Shown piece after piece: positions 36,443 through 46,290 of a stretch of DNA of 64,000 nt. Origin of the DNA: Halomonas sp. HL-93 (GTDB lineage: Bacteria > Pseudomonadota > Gammaproteobacteria > Pseudomonadales > Halomonadaceae); contig NZ_LT593974.1 of assembly GCF_900086985.1 (NCBI RefSeq), positions 992,001 to 1,056,000 of the forward strand. The letters run 5' to 3'. The notes under the pieces are model-generated. The model ran no database searches. It had not been told where the DNA came from and saw only the letters and a list, made by a program, of their open reading frames with translations. How positions within the stretch are numbered: the stretch's first letter is position 1; the number at the start of each line of letters is the position of its first letter. Position numbers and translations under genes: made by a program.

Positions 36443-37162
36443 TTATATCACGGCATGTTGATTGAGCAGGCGGTCGTATTCGCGCTTAACTACCGAGTAA
36501 CACTCGCAAACACGCGCTTCAAGCCCGGGCCTGTTGGTCACGGTAATCCGCCCACGATGATAAGAGATCAAGCCAGCCTTCTGAAGTTTGCCGGCTGATT
36601 CGGTTACCCCTTCGCGACGAACGCCCAGCATATTGGCGATTAACTCCTGAGTCATGACCAGTTCATCGCCCGATAGCCGGTCGAGGCTGAGCAGCAGCCA
36701 GCGACATAGCTGCTGGTCAACACTGTGATGGCGATTACATACCGCGGTCTGCGCCATTTGCGTTAGTAACGCCTGGGTATAGCGTAGCAGCAGCCGTTGC
36801 ATCGGCCCGGCGCGGTAGAACTCATTTTTTAGTACCTGACCCTTAAGACGATACGCTTTCCCAGCGCTTTGCACGATCGCTCGGCTGGGTGTGGTCTCAC
36901 CGCCCATGAACAGCGAGACACCCACTACGCCTTCATGGCCCACCACAGCGATTTCCGTCGAGGCGCCGTTTTCCATTACACAGAGTAGGGAGACAATGGC
37001 ATCAAGTGGGAAGTAGACATGGCTCATTTGCTGACCGGATTCACACAGCGATTGCCCCAGCACCAATGGCACCTTTTCAAGATGGGGCAACAAACGTCCT
37101 AGTTCCTCTTTTGGCAGTAACCTAAGCAACGCATTTTGGTGAAAATCCTGCGGTTCAGACAT
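36443..37162 (-). CDS. Crp/Fnr-family transcriptional regulator (paralogue)
   Basis: A 239-residue regulator with the same layout as its neighbour: a sensory domain containing MSHVYFPLDAIVSLLCVM and GHEGVVGVS, and a C-terminal helix-turn-helix (ANMLGVRREGVTESAGKLQK). AGGAGAGG stands just before the ATG at 37162; a longer frame to 37237 has no ribosome site. The two paralogues are transcribed the same way with a 198-base gap. Both could respond to a small ligand and one may control the other. Confidence 0.88.
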   Translation of the reverse strand: MSEPQDFHQNALLRLLPKEELGRLLPHLEKVPLVLGQSLCESGQQMSHVYFPLDAIVSLLCVMENGASTEIAVVGHEGVVGVSLFMGGETTPSRAIVQSAGKAYRLKGQVLKNEFYRAGPMQRLLLRYTQALLTQMAQTAVCNRHHSVDQQLCRWLLLSLDRLSGDELVMTQELIANMLGVRREGVTESAGKLQKAGLISYHRGRITVTNRPGLEARVCECYSVVKREYDRLLNQHAVI

Positions 37163-37798
37163 CGACACCTCTCCTAATCCCCAGCGGTTGAGCAGAGCAT
37201 GACGCGAATTGTCTGCATAGGTAGCCGTGATAGGCACCTGGGAGTATCGCCCCCAGTCGGGAGATACATTTAGTTTCAGTATAGGTTACTTAGGGGGGCT
37301 CTCTGTACGCTACCGCACATAGCTGGGAGTGAGCGGGTTTACAAATCGTTCTTATATTAGACAAATGTAGCCTTGTGAATATTTCATCATCCATGTTCGC
37401 CAGCGCACGGTCAGCTGCCGCTGTATTTCCTAGTATGCATCCTAAGTGCGGCAACGGACATGCCTAAACAGGATGTTGCACTTTGCGCTGCAGGGAACGC
37501 AGCGCCTCCTTTCTAATATCGTCAATACCGAATACCGCTCTAGTGTCATTCACCCATTCGGGCTATCTGTTGTGCATTTAATGAGCAATAGTGCCTATTG
37601 AGAGGGATAGCGACGCTTTGGGCATGACCGCATTGAAAAATGCGCCATGCGTTCGCTTGCGCACAGAGCAAGGGCTTGTAACCCCCTTATGGTTGAAAAA
37701 AAGCATCGATAATCACCAGCGGAAAACGCCATTCAGAAGATTAAAAAGTAAGAGGCCTAGTTTTAAAACAGAGGCCCTGCGCATGAAGGGGAGCGACT
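37163..37798. other. Intergenic region
   Basis: About 640 bases between the divergent Crp/Fnr and GGDEF-EAL genes, presumably holding both promoters. A 78-codon frame at 37591-37827 overlaps the GGDEF-EAL start and has no recognisable homology. I see no RNA gene, repeat or binding site that stands out. Confidence 0.4.
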
Positions 37799-39658
37799 AT
37801 GCAGAACGGCAGCTATCAAAAAGATGACGTTCAGACGTTTGAAGGTATTACCGAGCAAAAACATGCCGACATTCGGTTGCGTGATGCTGAAGCTGCCCTG
37901 CAGGCCGCCACCGAATGGGCCCAAGTGACGTTAAACTCGATCGGCGATGCCGTCGTGACGACCGACCTTGAGTGTCGGGTTACCTATATGAACCGAGTCG
38001 CTGAAGCACTGACCGGGTGGTCGAGCATTAAGGCGCTCGGCAAACCCTTGGCTGAGGTCTTTACGTTAATTGATGGGCAGACGCTTAAGACGGCCACCAA
38101 CCCGGCGCTGCGCGCTATGGAAGAGAACCGTACCGTTGGGCTCGCCATGGATTGCGTGTTGATTCGCCAGGATGGAAGTCAGTTGGAGATAGAGGATTCG
38201 GCTGCGCCTATTCATGACCGCAACGGCTGTGTCACAGGTGCCGTGATCGTATTTCATGATGCCTGCCAGTCACCTACCCAGTCGGCGAAGCTGGCCTATC
38301 AGGCCCAACACGATGGCCTGACTGGGTTAGCCAATCGTGTTCTGCTCTCGGAGCGTCTCTCGCGGGCTATTGGGCTGGCAAAACGGCATAACCATCAGGT
38401 CGCCTTGATATACTTGGATCTTGATGCGTTTAAAGCCATCAACGACTCTCTCGGCCATGCCATAGGCGACTGCCTGTTACAGTCGGTTGCGGGGCGACTC
38501 AGTGAATGTATTCGCGACACGGACACAGTTTGCCGCCAGGGGGGTGATGAGTTCGTGGTATTGCTGAGCGAAATTGAAAAGCCACAGGATGCCGCTAGGA
38601 TTGCCGAGAAAATTCTTGCTGCGTTAGCCAAGCCGTACCATATCGGCAACCATGTGCTAAACGTTACCACCAGTATCGGAATCAGCCTCTACCCTGACCA
38701 CGGCATCGATGGCCATACGCTGCTGAATAATGCCGATACAGCCATGTATCATGCAAAGAATAGCGGTGTTAATCACTACCAGATGTTCAGGGCTGATATG
38801 ACCGCCTTGATGGTGCAGTACACTCATATTGAGTCCCAATTGCAGTTGGCTCTGCAGGGAAATAGCCTGTTTCTCGACTTTCAGCCCAAGATAGATATCG
38901 CTACCGGGTACCTGTGTAGTGCCGAGGCACTGGTTCGCTGGCGCAATCCGACACTGGGGCTCATGCAGCCCTCGGTATTTCTTCCTGTCGCAGCAGCCTG
39001 CGGGCTCATCATACCGATCGGCCAATGGGTGTTGCTCGAAACCTGTCGTCAGTTACAAGCGTGGCGCGAGGAGGGCGTGGAGATTGTGCCCATAGCGGTG
39101 AATATGTCGGCCATTGAATTAAGCGACAAAACACTGCCCGCCCGTATTACCCAAATCCTCGCTGAGACAGGAATAGAAGCACGTTACCTGGAACTGGAAG
39201 TGGCCGAAATCAGTTTAATGCATCATCATGTTGACGTTGCGATATCAACGTTAGCCGAGTTGAGTCGCTTGGGAATACGTATCGCCATTGATGATTTCGG
39301 CGCTGGGAGTGCCAGTCTGAAGCACTTAAAGTGCTTTCCAATTGATACGCTTAATATCGACGCCTGTTTCATTAATGACATGCTCGACAATCCAGGAAAT
39401 GCCAGTTTCACCAAGGCGCTCATCAACCTAGGCCAGAATTTGGCATTGCGGGTTATTGCGAAAGGCGTCGAGACTCAAGCACAGCACGACCAGCTCAAAT
39501 CCCAAGGCTGCAACGGTGCCCAGGGCTTTTTGTTTAGTCGGCCGCTTTCATCAACCGACTTCCGCGCATTACTCCTTCCTGATCAGCCCGGTTGGGGGCA
39601 GCGTCATCGAGAGCTTGTTTCTCTCCAGTTGCCGAGCTCTGAGAGCGATGCGATTTGA
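37799..39658 (+). CDS. PAS-GGDEF-EAL protein with a degenerate EAL site
   Basis: A 619-residue cyclic-di-GMP enzyme. PAS at about 40-155, GGDEF domain about 165-330 and EAL domain about 340-600. The diguanylate cyclase site GGDEF (248-252) and the inhibitory RxxD site (239-242) are intact. In the EAL domain E376, N435, E467/E470 and D498-D499 are present, but the catalytic Lys of the K-I-D motif is Asn (N519) and the Glu of the usual EGVE motif is Lys (K555). The protein is therefore likely a cyclase, or a c-di-GMP binder, rather than a phosphodiesterase. The ATG has GGGGAG six bases upstream. No membrane helix is seen. Confidence 0.9.
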   Translation: MQNGSYQKDDVQTFEGITEQKHADIRLRDAEAALQAATEWAQVTLNSIGDAVVTTDLECRVTYMNRVAEALTGWSSIKALGKPLAEVFTLIDGQTLKTATNPALRAMEENRTVGLAMDCVLIRQDGSQLEIEDSAAPIHDRNGCVTGAVIVFHDACQSPTQSAKLAYQAQHDGLTGLANRVLLSERLSRAIGLAKRHNHQVALIYLDLDAFKAINDSLGHAIGDCLLQSVAGRLSECIRDTDTVCRQGGDEFVVLLSEIEKPQDAARIAEKILAALAKPYHIGNHVLNVTTSIGISLYPDHGIDGHTLLNNADTAMYHAKNSGVNHYQMFRADMTALMVQYTHIESQLQLALQGNSLFLDFQPKIDIATGYLCSAEALVRWRNPTLGLMQPSVFLPVAAACGLIIPIGQWVLLETCRQLQAWREEGVEIVPIAVNMSAIELSDKTLPARITQILAETGIEARYLELEVAEISLMHHHVDVAISTLAELSRLGIRIAIDDFGAGSASLKHLKCFPIDTLNIDACFINDMLDNPGNASFTKALINLGQNLALRVIAKGVETQAQHDQLKSQGCNGAQGFLFSRPLSSTDFRALLLPDQPGWGQRHRELVSLQLPSSESDAI

Positions 39659-39728
39659 GTAATGCGAGAGACGTTCTAATCTACCAATAAAGCTAGTGGG
39701 CCTTTAAGACCTAGTTCCCATTGTTAAG

Positions 39729-39747
39729 CGTAATAAAAATTCGTATC
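39729..39747 (+). promoter_or_regulatory. Weak Fur-box-like site
   Basis: CGTAATAAAAATTCGTATC agrees with the Fur consensus at 12 of 19 positions and lies upstream of the frameshifted TonB receptor. It is marginal on sequence alone. Confidence 0.3.
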
Positions 39748-39799
39748 ATTCGCTTTACAATAAAATTATATCTTCCTTCGCATCCTCGAGGCCCTCTTC

Positions 39800-41879
39800 A
39801 TGCTCCGGAACCCTATTCCCTTCGCGCGCGTACCACTCGCTGCCGCAGTGCGACGTTCATTGACCTTATCGCTGGGTGGTATGCTCTGCATAGCTCCGCT
39901 CGCCGTGCTTGCCCAAGAAGAAGATAACGTTGATAACGGCACCACGGTGGTTACCGCCACGGCGTTGAAGGTAGATACGCCTTCAGTCGAAACCCCTCGC
40001 CCCGTTTCTACTGTGAATCGTGAAGAGCTAGATGATCGTAATGTCCAGCAGCTAGACGAGACATTTCGCTATCGGTCTGGCGTGCTGTCTGGCCACTATG
40101 GGGTCAGATAACAACACTGACTGGTTCAAGGTTCGTGGGTTTGATCAGGCAACCTATCAGGATGGCCTGCGTCTCTATCGCACTGGGTATTACCAGTGGC
40201 TGCCTGAAACTTATGGCCTTGAGAGTGTGGATGTCTTTAAAGGCCCCACATCTATTCTCTATGGCGAAGCGCCCTCAGGTGGGATGATTAATGCCGTTAG
40301 TAAGCGTCCGACCGATGAGCCCCGTGGAGAGTTCGAGATCCAGGCAGGCAACCGTGATCATCGTCAGTTGGGCATTGATACATCAGGACCGGTTACAGAG
40401 AGCGGAGATGTACGTTACCGCTTCGTGGGGCTGTACAAGGAGCGAGATGGTGACCTGGATGGCACCGACAACGAGCGTTACTATTTTGCGCCGAGCCTTG
40501 AATGGGATCTCTCCGATGATACGCAGCTAACGCTGCTGTCCAGTTTCCAGAAAGATGATGGCGTTCCGGTCAACTCCTTTAAACTTCCCTACGGTACGGT
40601 AGACGATACCCCTTTTGGCAAGGTAGACCCGCAAACTAACTATGGCGCGCCCGACTACGATAAGGATGAACGTACTCAGGCCACTCTAGGTTACGAATTC
40701 AAGCATCAACTCGATGACACTTGGCAATTCGAGCAGAATACTCGTTACAGCCATCTCGATTTGAACCTTCGCAGCACCTATGTGCTAGGAGGAACCGGCG
40801 ATGGGCAGACTGCTTCTCGAGGTCACTTGCAGCGTGATGGTGAGATAGACAGTTTTACAATTGATAACCGTATGGTGGGCAAGTGGTACACCGACCGCAC
40901 TGAAAATACCTTGCTATTTGGGGTGGACTACCAAGACCTAAGTCTTGATGGTAAAGAGTTCGATAGCTTTGGTTATGATGTTGTCGATATTTTTAATCCC
41001 CAGGGCGATATTGCGCCAGTCCCGAATGATCAGTTGACAGAGCGCCAGATCAATAAGGATCAACTGGGTTTGTATTTTCAAAATCAACTACGTATTGATG
41101 ACCGCTGGGTTTTATTGGGTGGCGTTCGCTACGATAGTGCTGATGTCAGAAACGAGTCTGAGCGTGAGAACACAACGGTAGATGAAACTCAGACCGCAAC
41201 GTCCTTGTCTGGTGGCGTTATGTATCTTGGTGATAATGGTCTGAACCCCTATCTCAGTTACAGCGAGTCGTTCCAACCGGAAGCGCAAACTGACCTAACC
41301 GGTGCCGTCTTTGAGGAAATCAAAGGTGAACAGTGGGAGTTGGGGGTCAAATATGCACCGTTTAACTGGGATGGATACGTAACGGCAGCATTATTCGACA
41401 TTGAAGAATCGAATTCTTTTGCTACCACGCCTGCGGGATATCAAACCCAAGAGGGTGAGAGAACTTCGACTGGGCTTGAACTTGAGGGGGTTGGTTATAT
41501 TACTGATTCGCTCAAGCTGACGGCGGCGTATACCTATACGGATGCGCGTGACGCTAATGACGATCGTGCGGCATTGATTCCAAAGCATATGGCGTCTGCA
41601 TGGCTTGACTATGACTTTGAAGGCACTGCCGTGGATGGCTTGAAAGTTGGCGCTGGTATTCGACATGTCGGTGAAAGCTCAGGCGGACCTACCATCGAAG
41701 TGCCTAGTTATACCGTGGGCGATGCCATGGCGAGCTATGACATCAATGATAGCTGGACGGCACAGATCAACGTCAACAACGTCACTGATGAAGAATATGT
41801 GGCGAGTTGCGAATCTGACTTCTGGTGCTACTACGGTGAATCCCGAAGCGTCGTGGGCAGCCTGAAATATAATTGGTAA
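39800..41879 (+). pseudogene. TonB-dependent siderophore receptor with a one-base frameshift
   Basis: The N-terminal part (39800-40111) has a signal peptide ending VLAQ, a TonB-box-like VVTATALK and the first plug half. The rest (40098-41879) continues in another frame with WFKVRGFDQATYQDGLRLY, GPTSILYGEAPSGG and a full barrel ending in KYNW. Removing one G from the four-G run at 40100-40103 joins the parts without loss, giving a normal 692-residue FpvA/FoxA-type ferrisiderophore receptor. GAGG before ATG 39800 supports the start. The gene is broken in this sequence but otherwise intact, so the break is recent, phase-variable or a sequencing error. Confidence 0.85.
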
Positions 41880-41896
41880 CCTATGGATTCACGATC

Positions 41897-41928
41897 AAAA
41901 CCCGGCTTAATCGCCGGGTTTTTTTTAT
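41897..41928. terminator. Bidirectional terminator
   Basis: ACCCGGC and GCCGGGT pair around a TTAATC loop, with A upstream and eight T downstream. It lies between the receptor and the convergent sucrase/ferredoxin-like gene. Confidence 0.82.
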
Positions 41929-42875
41929 GATGACAGCGGGTGTGAGGACATAGAGAGTGGGCCGCTTAGCGCTTCGCCACACGTCACCTCAACCGCCTGC
42001 CAAATAACGCTTTCGGTGGGGCCTTGCTCAAGGTCGGCGCAGGTATCCACGCGCATGATGGTGGTGGCTTGGCAGCGTATGCTGAGCTCACCCTGATCGT
42101 CACTGCGTTGCCACTGCCAGTGTAGCCAGCGTTCCTGCTCGTCGCCTGTTTCGTTCCGCAGGGTGAGGTGGGGCTGCTCGTCATCGCTGCTTAAATGGGT
42201 AAGCGCCGCCAGTTGGCTACACTGCTGGACGGGCGTGAGGCGGGAGTCACCGCGGTAGCCGGGCAGGTAACGCTGACCTTTTGCTTCGGCGTGTAAGAAG
42301 GGCAGCGTCTGGTCGGGGCTAATACGCCCGTATTTACGCACCTGTGGGAGCAGGATAAGGCTGGCGGCGAGACGGCAGCCTCCCAGGTGGCTGCTTTCCC
42401 ATACCTCGAACGGCAGGTGATGCTCGGTAACGGCTTTTACCAGCGCCTTGTACGTCTGATAGCCGTATTTCGCGCAGCATTTGTCCTTTTTGCCGTGAGT
42501 ACAACAGAGCACCAGATCGTTTTTGAGCGGAAATTGCTCCCAGCGAGCCAGGCGATTGCCCGCTTGTAGGGCGGTTAAGAAGCTTCCTAACTGATGCCGT
42601 GCCACCCGAAAGCGCCGTCGTTCGGGCATCAGAAACACCTGATGCTGGTGCGTATCCATGCCCGATTGCTGGATAAGGTTGATGCGCAGACCGTTATCCG
42701 CAATAGCATCCAGCGTTTGTTTGAGCGTATCGTCCATATCGCTGGCGTGACGCAGCTTGCGCTGCCATTTCGAGCGGGGCCAACTAATCAACAGGTGGCG
42801 TTCAGCATGGGCGGCGCTGCCCGCAAGTGGGTCTCCCTGCTCGCGACTCAGGTCGGCACAAAAGTGATGATTCAT
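41925..42875 (-). CDS. Sucrase/ferredoxin-like protein, putative siderophore-iron reductase
   Basis: A 316-residue cytosolic protein of the sucrase/ferredoxin-like family (thioredoxin-like [2Fe-2S] fold). It has CC at residues 124-125, CC at 133-134 (CCTHGKKDKCCAKYG), then WESSHLGGCRLA with C167. These cysteines can hold an Fe-S cluster. The ATG at 42875 is ten bases after the upstream ATPase stop; a longer frame to 43037 is less likely because it runs back into that gene. Because it is cotranscribed with a siderophore-import ATPase, I infer that it reduces imported ferric siderophore, a job done elsewhere by FhuF-type proteins. This is not proven. Confidence 0.72.
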   Translation of the reverse strand: MNHHFCADLSREQGDPLAGSAAHAERHLLISWPRSKWQRKLRHASDMDDTLKQTLDAIADNGLRINLIQQSGMDTHQHQVFLMPERRRFRVARHQLGSFLTALQAGNRLARWEQFPLKNDLVLCCTHGKKDKCCAKYGYQTYKALVKAVTEHHLPFEVWESSHLGGCRLAASLILLPQVRKYGRISPDQTLPFLHAEAKGQRYLPGYRGDSRLTPVQQCSQLAALTHLSSDDEQPHLTLRNETGDEQERWLHWQWQRSDDQGELSIRCQATTIMRVDTCADLEQGPTESVIWQAVEVTCGEALSGPLSMSSHPLSS

Positions 42876-42885
42876 AAGCGATGGC

Positions 42886-43731
42886 TCATAAGGCCCCCCG
42901 GCTCTGGCTGGCTTTCTTGGTGTTGGAAGCAGGTCGGGCACGCGGGATACATAGCGGACGGCCGTTTTCCGGGTCGTACATAACGTGGGCGTCCAGATCA
43001 AAAACGTGCTTGAGGTTTGCAGCGGTAAATACCTCACTGGGCGTACCGCTTGTCACGATGCGGCCATCGCGCATCATCACTAGGTGATCGGCGTAGGCGG
43101 CGGCTAGATTCAGGTCGTGGAGGACCAATAACAAGGTGCGACCGTGCTCGTGCGCGAGGCGGGAAAGCAGTTCCAATAGATCGACCTGAACCTTGAGATC
43201 CAGGAACGTAGTGGGCTCATCGAGCAGGATCAAGTCGGTCTGTTGGGCTAGCACCATCGCGATCCAGCAGCGTTGGCGTTGTCCGCCGGAAAGTGTATCA
43301 ACACTATGTTCAGCAAAATCCGTCACATTGGTATACGCCATGGCTTCGCTAATGGCATTGGCATCCTTGCGCGCGTCGCGCTGCCATAGTCGTTGGTGAG
43401 GAAAACGCCCCATGGCCACCAATTGATTCACGGTGAGTCCCTCTGGCGCGATGGGGCCCTGAGGAAGGATGCCTAACTGCGTTGCCACCTCGCGGGTGTT
43501 GCGACGGTGAATATCTTTGCCATCCAGATACACATGCCCAGCGCTGGGTGTGAGCGTTCGTGCCAGCGTTTTTAACAGCGTTGATTTACCACTGCCATTA
43601 GGGCCCAGCAGTACCGTCAATTTTCCCTCTGCCACCGCCAGGTTCACGCCATTGAGCACGTGACGTGATTCGTAGCCAGCATAAAGGTTGTCCCCCGTTA
43701 AACGGGCATGGGGGGGTAAAGAAAAGGGCAT
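42886..43731 (-). CDS. Siderophore ABC transporter ATP-binding protein
   Basis: A 281-residue FecE/FepC-type ATPase with Walker A GPNGSGKST, a Q-loop in LGILPQGP, signature LSGGQRQR and Walker B LILLDEPT. The permeases and binding protein it would serve are 11-15 kb away at 54824-57866, since none adjoins it. Together they would form a complete importer, like the cbrABCD system of achromobactin uptake, in which the ATPase is encoded with the others. The gene starts at ATG 43731 behind a Fur-box-like site and is divergent from the intact TonB receptor. Confidence 0.9.
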   Translation of the reverse strand: MPFSLPPHARLTGDNLYAGYESRHVLNGVNLAVAEGKLTVLLGPNGSGKSTLLKTLARTLTPSAGHVYLDGKDIHRRNTREVATQLGILPQGPIAPEGLTVNQLVAMGRFPHQRLWQRDARKDANAISEAMAYTNVTDFAEHSVDTLSGGQRQRCWIAMVLAQQTDLILLDEPTTFLDLKVQVDLLELLSRLAHEHGRTLLLVLHDLNLAAAYADHLVMMRDGRIVTSGTPSEVFTAANLKHVFDLDAHVMYDPENGRPLCIPRARPASNTKKASQSRGAL

Positions 43732-43772
43732 GGATAGGGTTCACCAGTCATCAACGCAGGTCGCACCGTAAG

Positions 43773-43791
43773 ACAAAATATTCTCATTTTC
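43773..43791 (-). promoter_or_regulatory. Fur-box-like site upstream of the ATPase gene
   Basis: Read on the minus strand, GAAAATGAGAATATTTTGT matches the Fur consensus at 12 of 19 positions and contains the frequent AATGAGAAT core. It lies about 40 bases before the ATPase start. Confidence 0.5.
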
Positions 43792-43938
43792 AATGTTATT
43801 GAGCAGGTTGGTGATGACTTACTGTGCTTGGCAGGTGCTAACAGGCCGCCGGTCATATCTCGCTGTGATTGACTATTGCCCTTTTAGCAACGTGCTGTTG
43901 CACCAAGGTAGACGGGAAACCTTCTTCTATGCATAATG

Positions 43939-43957
43939 TACTCATTCTCATTTGTTT
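43939..43957 (+). promoter_or_regulatory. Possible Fur site upstream of the second TonB receptor
   Basis: TACTCATTCTCATTTGTTT contains the CTCATTCTCATTT pattern found in many Fur sites, but matches the 19-base consensus only at about 11 positions. It precedes the receptor ATG at 44001. Confidence 0.4.
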
Positions 43958-44000
43958 ATGAGTTGTATTAGCAAGGGTGTCTAACAGCAAGAAGGGGATA

Positions 44001-46145
44001 ATGAGGATGCATTCCAAGAAACACAGCGCGCTCTGGTCGACGTTGTCTTTTGTCAGTTTGGTGGCAACAAGCCAAGTGCATGCACAACAGGCTTCCACTA
44101 ATGCCGAGAGCGAGAGTCTTTCGGAGGAAAGCGAGGCCATGGTGGTCACCGCGACCCGCAGTCGTAGCGATGAAGGTGAAACGCCTCAACGCGTGACGGT
44201 CATTGACCGGGAGCAGATCGAGCAACAAATGGCGATCACCGAGGACCCGGGGCAGGTCTTGAGTAATCTGATTCCTTCCTATTCCCCCAGCCGCCAAAAG
44301 CTCTCAAACGCCGGGGAAACCTTTCGTGGCCGCGATGCGGCTTTCTTGGTCGACGGGGTGCCACAGTCCAATCCATTACGGGATAGTTCGCGGGATAGCT
44401 ACACCATTGATCTCTCCATGGTCGAGCGCATCGAAGTAATTCATGGTGCCAGCGCTGAGCATGGCCTGGGTGCAACGGGTGGACTGATCAATTTTGTGAC
44501 CCGTAAAGCCGAGGGTGGGGGAATTAGCCAGCATGCGGGTGTGCGCCTGACCACTGATGACGACTTCGAGTCTGATGGATTCGGCCATAAGCTGGACTAC
44601 CGGGTCAGCGGTCAGCACGAAAAATGGGATTTTGTCGCCGCCGCTACGCGCCAGGAGCGCGGCTCGTTTTACGATGGCAACGACCAGCGTGTGGGCATTG
44701 CCTATCCAGGTGAACTGCAAAACTCTGAAAGCTATGATCTATTCGGTAAGTTGGGTTACTGGATAGACGACAACCAGAACCTCGAGCTGACGCTTAACCA
44801 TTTTGATCTGGAAGAAAGCAATGACTATGTGCCCGTAGCGGGTGATCGCGATGCGGGTGTTCCCTCTACCGCGCAAAGGGGCACGCGAGATGGTGCGCCT
44901 GGCTTCAACGAGGTCACAAAGGCGCGGTTGGCCTATTCCCATGCCGATTGGCTGGGCAACGAGGTGGATGCTCAGGTGTATCACCAGCGCTTCCGTGCCC
45001 GTTTTGCCACTACACCGTTTTTCCCTTACCTGGACAGCAACGGCGACACGCAATACGACCAAACGCGTAATGAATCTGACAAGGTCGGTGCCAAGTTCAC
45101 TGTGAACCGCGATGGCATGTTGGACGACCGTCTTAGCCTGACAGCGGGTCTGGATATACTGCGCGATGAGACGCGTCAGATGCTGGTGGAAACCGGGCGT
45201 ACCTACGTGCCGGAAAGCCAGTTCGATAATATTGCGCCGTTCTTGCAGGGTAAGTTTGAACTGGCCGAGCCGCTCACGCTTCACGCTGGAGTCCGCCACG
45301 AGCACGCCGACCTGGAGGTGGGCACTTACCAAAGCATCGACCGCAGCAACGTTACCCAGGATAACGTGACCGTCGAGGGCGGTAAGCCGAGCTTCGATGA
45401 AACCCTGCTGAACGCCGGCCTAACCTATCAAGCTACTGATTGGGCGCAACTTTACGCCAACTACTCGGAAGGCTTTGGCATGCCCGACGTCGGCCGGGTA
45501 TTGCGAGGTATCGATACGCCGGGGCAGAACGTGGATAACCTGTTGCAGCTGCAGCCCATCGTCACCGACAACCGCGAAATCGGTGCGCGTTTCGACTGGG
45601 ACCGCTATGGCTTGGAGCTGAGCTACTTTGAATCCGATTCCGACTATGGTCAGCGCCTGACAGAGCAGAATGGTACCTGGGTAGGCAGCCGTGAGAAGAC
45701 CGAAATTCAGGGTGTTGAGATTACTGGCGATATGCAGGTGACCGATAATCACGACCTGTCGCTGTCGTATACGCATGCCGAAGGTGAGTCCGACCAGGAC
45801 GGCGACGGTCGTGTAGACACTGACCTAACCGGGATCAATATTGCACCGGATACGCTCAAGCTGGGATGGAGCGCCACATGGAATGACCGGCTATCGAGCC
45901 GTTTACAAAGCACTTACTACTTCGATCGTAGTGTGGATAGTCCCGACCTCGATTTCGAGGGCTATGGCCTGGTCGATGCCTCGGTGGGTTACCGCCTGCC
46001 AGCCGGTAGGGTCTCGGTGGGTGTCGAAAACCTCACCGACGAGGACTATCTGACCTATTACTCCCAGTCGGCGCGGATCAGTGATGAGTATTACTTCACC
46101 GGCCGTGGGCGCACCTTCACGCTGGGCTATCAATTGGATTTCTAA
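44001..46145 (+). CDS. TonB-dependent siderophore receptor (intact)
   Basis: A 714-residue outer-membrane receptor. The signal peptide ends QVHAQ near residue 29; the TonB box region is MVVTATRSR. The plug has FRGRDAAFLVDGVPQSNPL and MVERIEVIHGAS. The barrel ends in GYQLDF with the terminal aromatic residue. Layout fits receptors for carboxylate or hydroxamate siderophores (PiuA/IutA-like). AAGGGG lies close before ATG 44001, favoured over a frame start at 43977. It is 200 bases upstream of the biosynthetic operon and is the likely receptor for its product. Confidence 0.9.
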   Translation: MRMHSKKHSALWSTLSFVSLVATSQVHAQQASTNAESESLSEESEAMVVTATRSRSDEGETPQRVTVIDREQIEQQMAITEDPGQVLSNLIPSYSPSRQKLSNAGETFRGRDAAFLVDGVPQSNPLRDSSRDSYTIDLSMVERIEVIHGASAEHGLGATGGLINFVTRKAEGGGISQHAGVRLTTDDDFESDGFGHKLDYRVSGQHEKWDFVAAATRQERGSFYDGNDQRVGIAYPGELQNSESYDLFGKLGYWIDDNQNLELTLNHFDLEESNDYVPVAGDRDAGVPSTAQRGTRDGAPGFNEVTKARLAYSHADWLGNEVDAQVYHQRFRARFATTPFFPYLDSNGDTQYDQTRNESDKVGAKFTVNRDGMLDDRLSLTAGLDILRDETRQMLVETGRTYVPESQFDNIAPFLQGKFELAEPLTLHAGVRHEHADLEVGTYQSIDRSNVTQDNVTVEGGKPSFDETLLNAGLTYQATDWAQLYANYSEGFGMPDVGRVLRGIDTPGQNVDNLLQLQPIVTDNREIGARFDWDRYGLELSYFESDSDYGQRLTEQNGTWVGSREKTEIQGVEITGDMQVTDNHDLSLSYTHAEGESDQDGDGRVDTDLTGINIAPDTLKLGWSATWNDRLSSRLQSTYYFDRSVDSPDLDFEGYGLVDASVGYRLPAGRVSVGVENLTDEDYLTYYSQSARISDEYYFTGRGRTFTLGYQLDF

Positions 46146-46181
46146 GCGTTGACGTTCTGAAATGTAGGGCTTTCAGCAATA

Positions 46182-46215
46182 AAGAACTACCGCCGGTAGA
46201 TTGGCGGTAGTTCTT
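46182..46215 (+). terminator. Hairpin terminator after the TonB receptor
   Basis: AAGAACTACCGCC and GGCGGTAGTTCTT form a perfect 13-bp stem around an eight-base loop. No T-run follows, so some readthrough into the operon is possible. Confidence 0.65.
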
Positions 46216-46290
46216 ACTCCTCTTAACTCATTCGATAAGCACAACACCACATCTAAAAAACTTCGCAAAGTGACTAGCCACGGACGCGCG

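Noticed and set aside
37591..37827. 78-codon frame before the GGDEF-EAL gene
   Set aside because: It starts at GTG without a ribosome site, is basic and low in complexity, and overlaps the well-supported ATG at 37799.
46182..46215. Strong terminator isolating the siderophore operon from the receptor gene
   Set aside because: The stem is perfect but no T-run follows, so I list it as a hairpin and do not claim full isolation.
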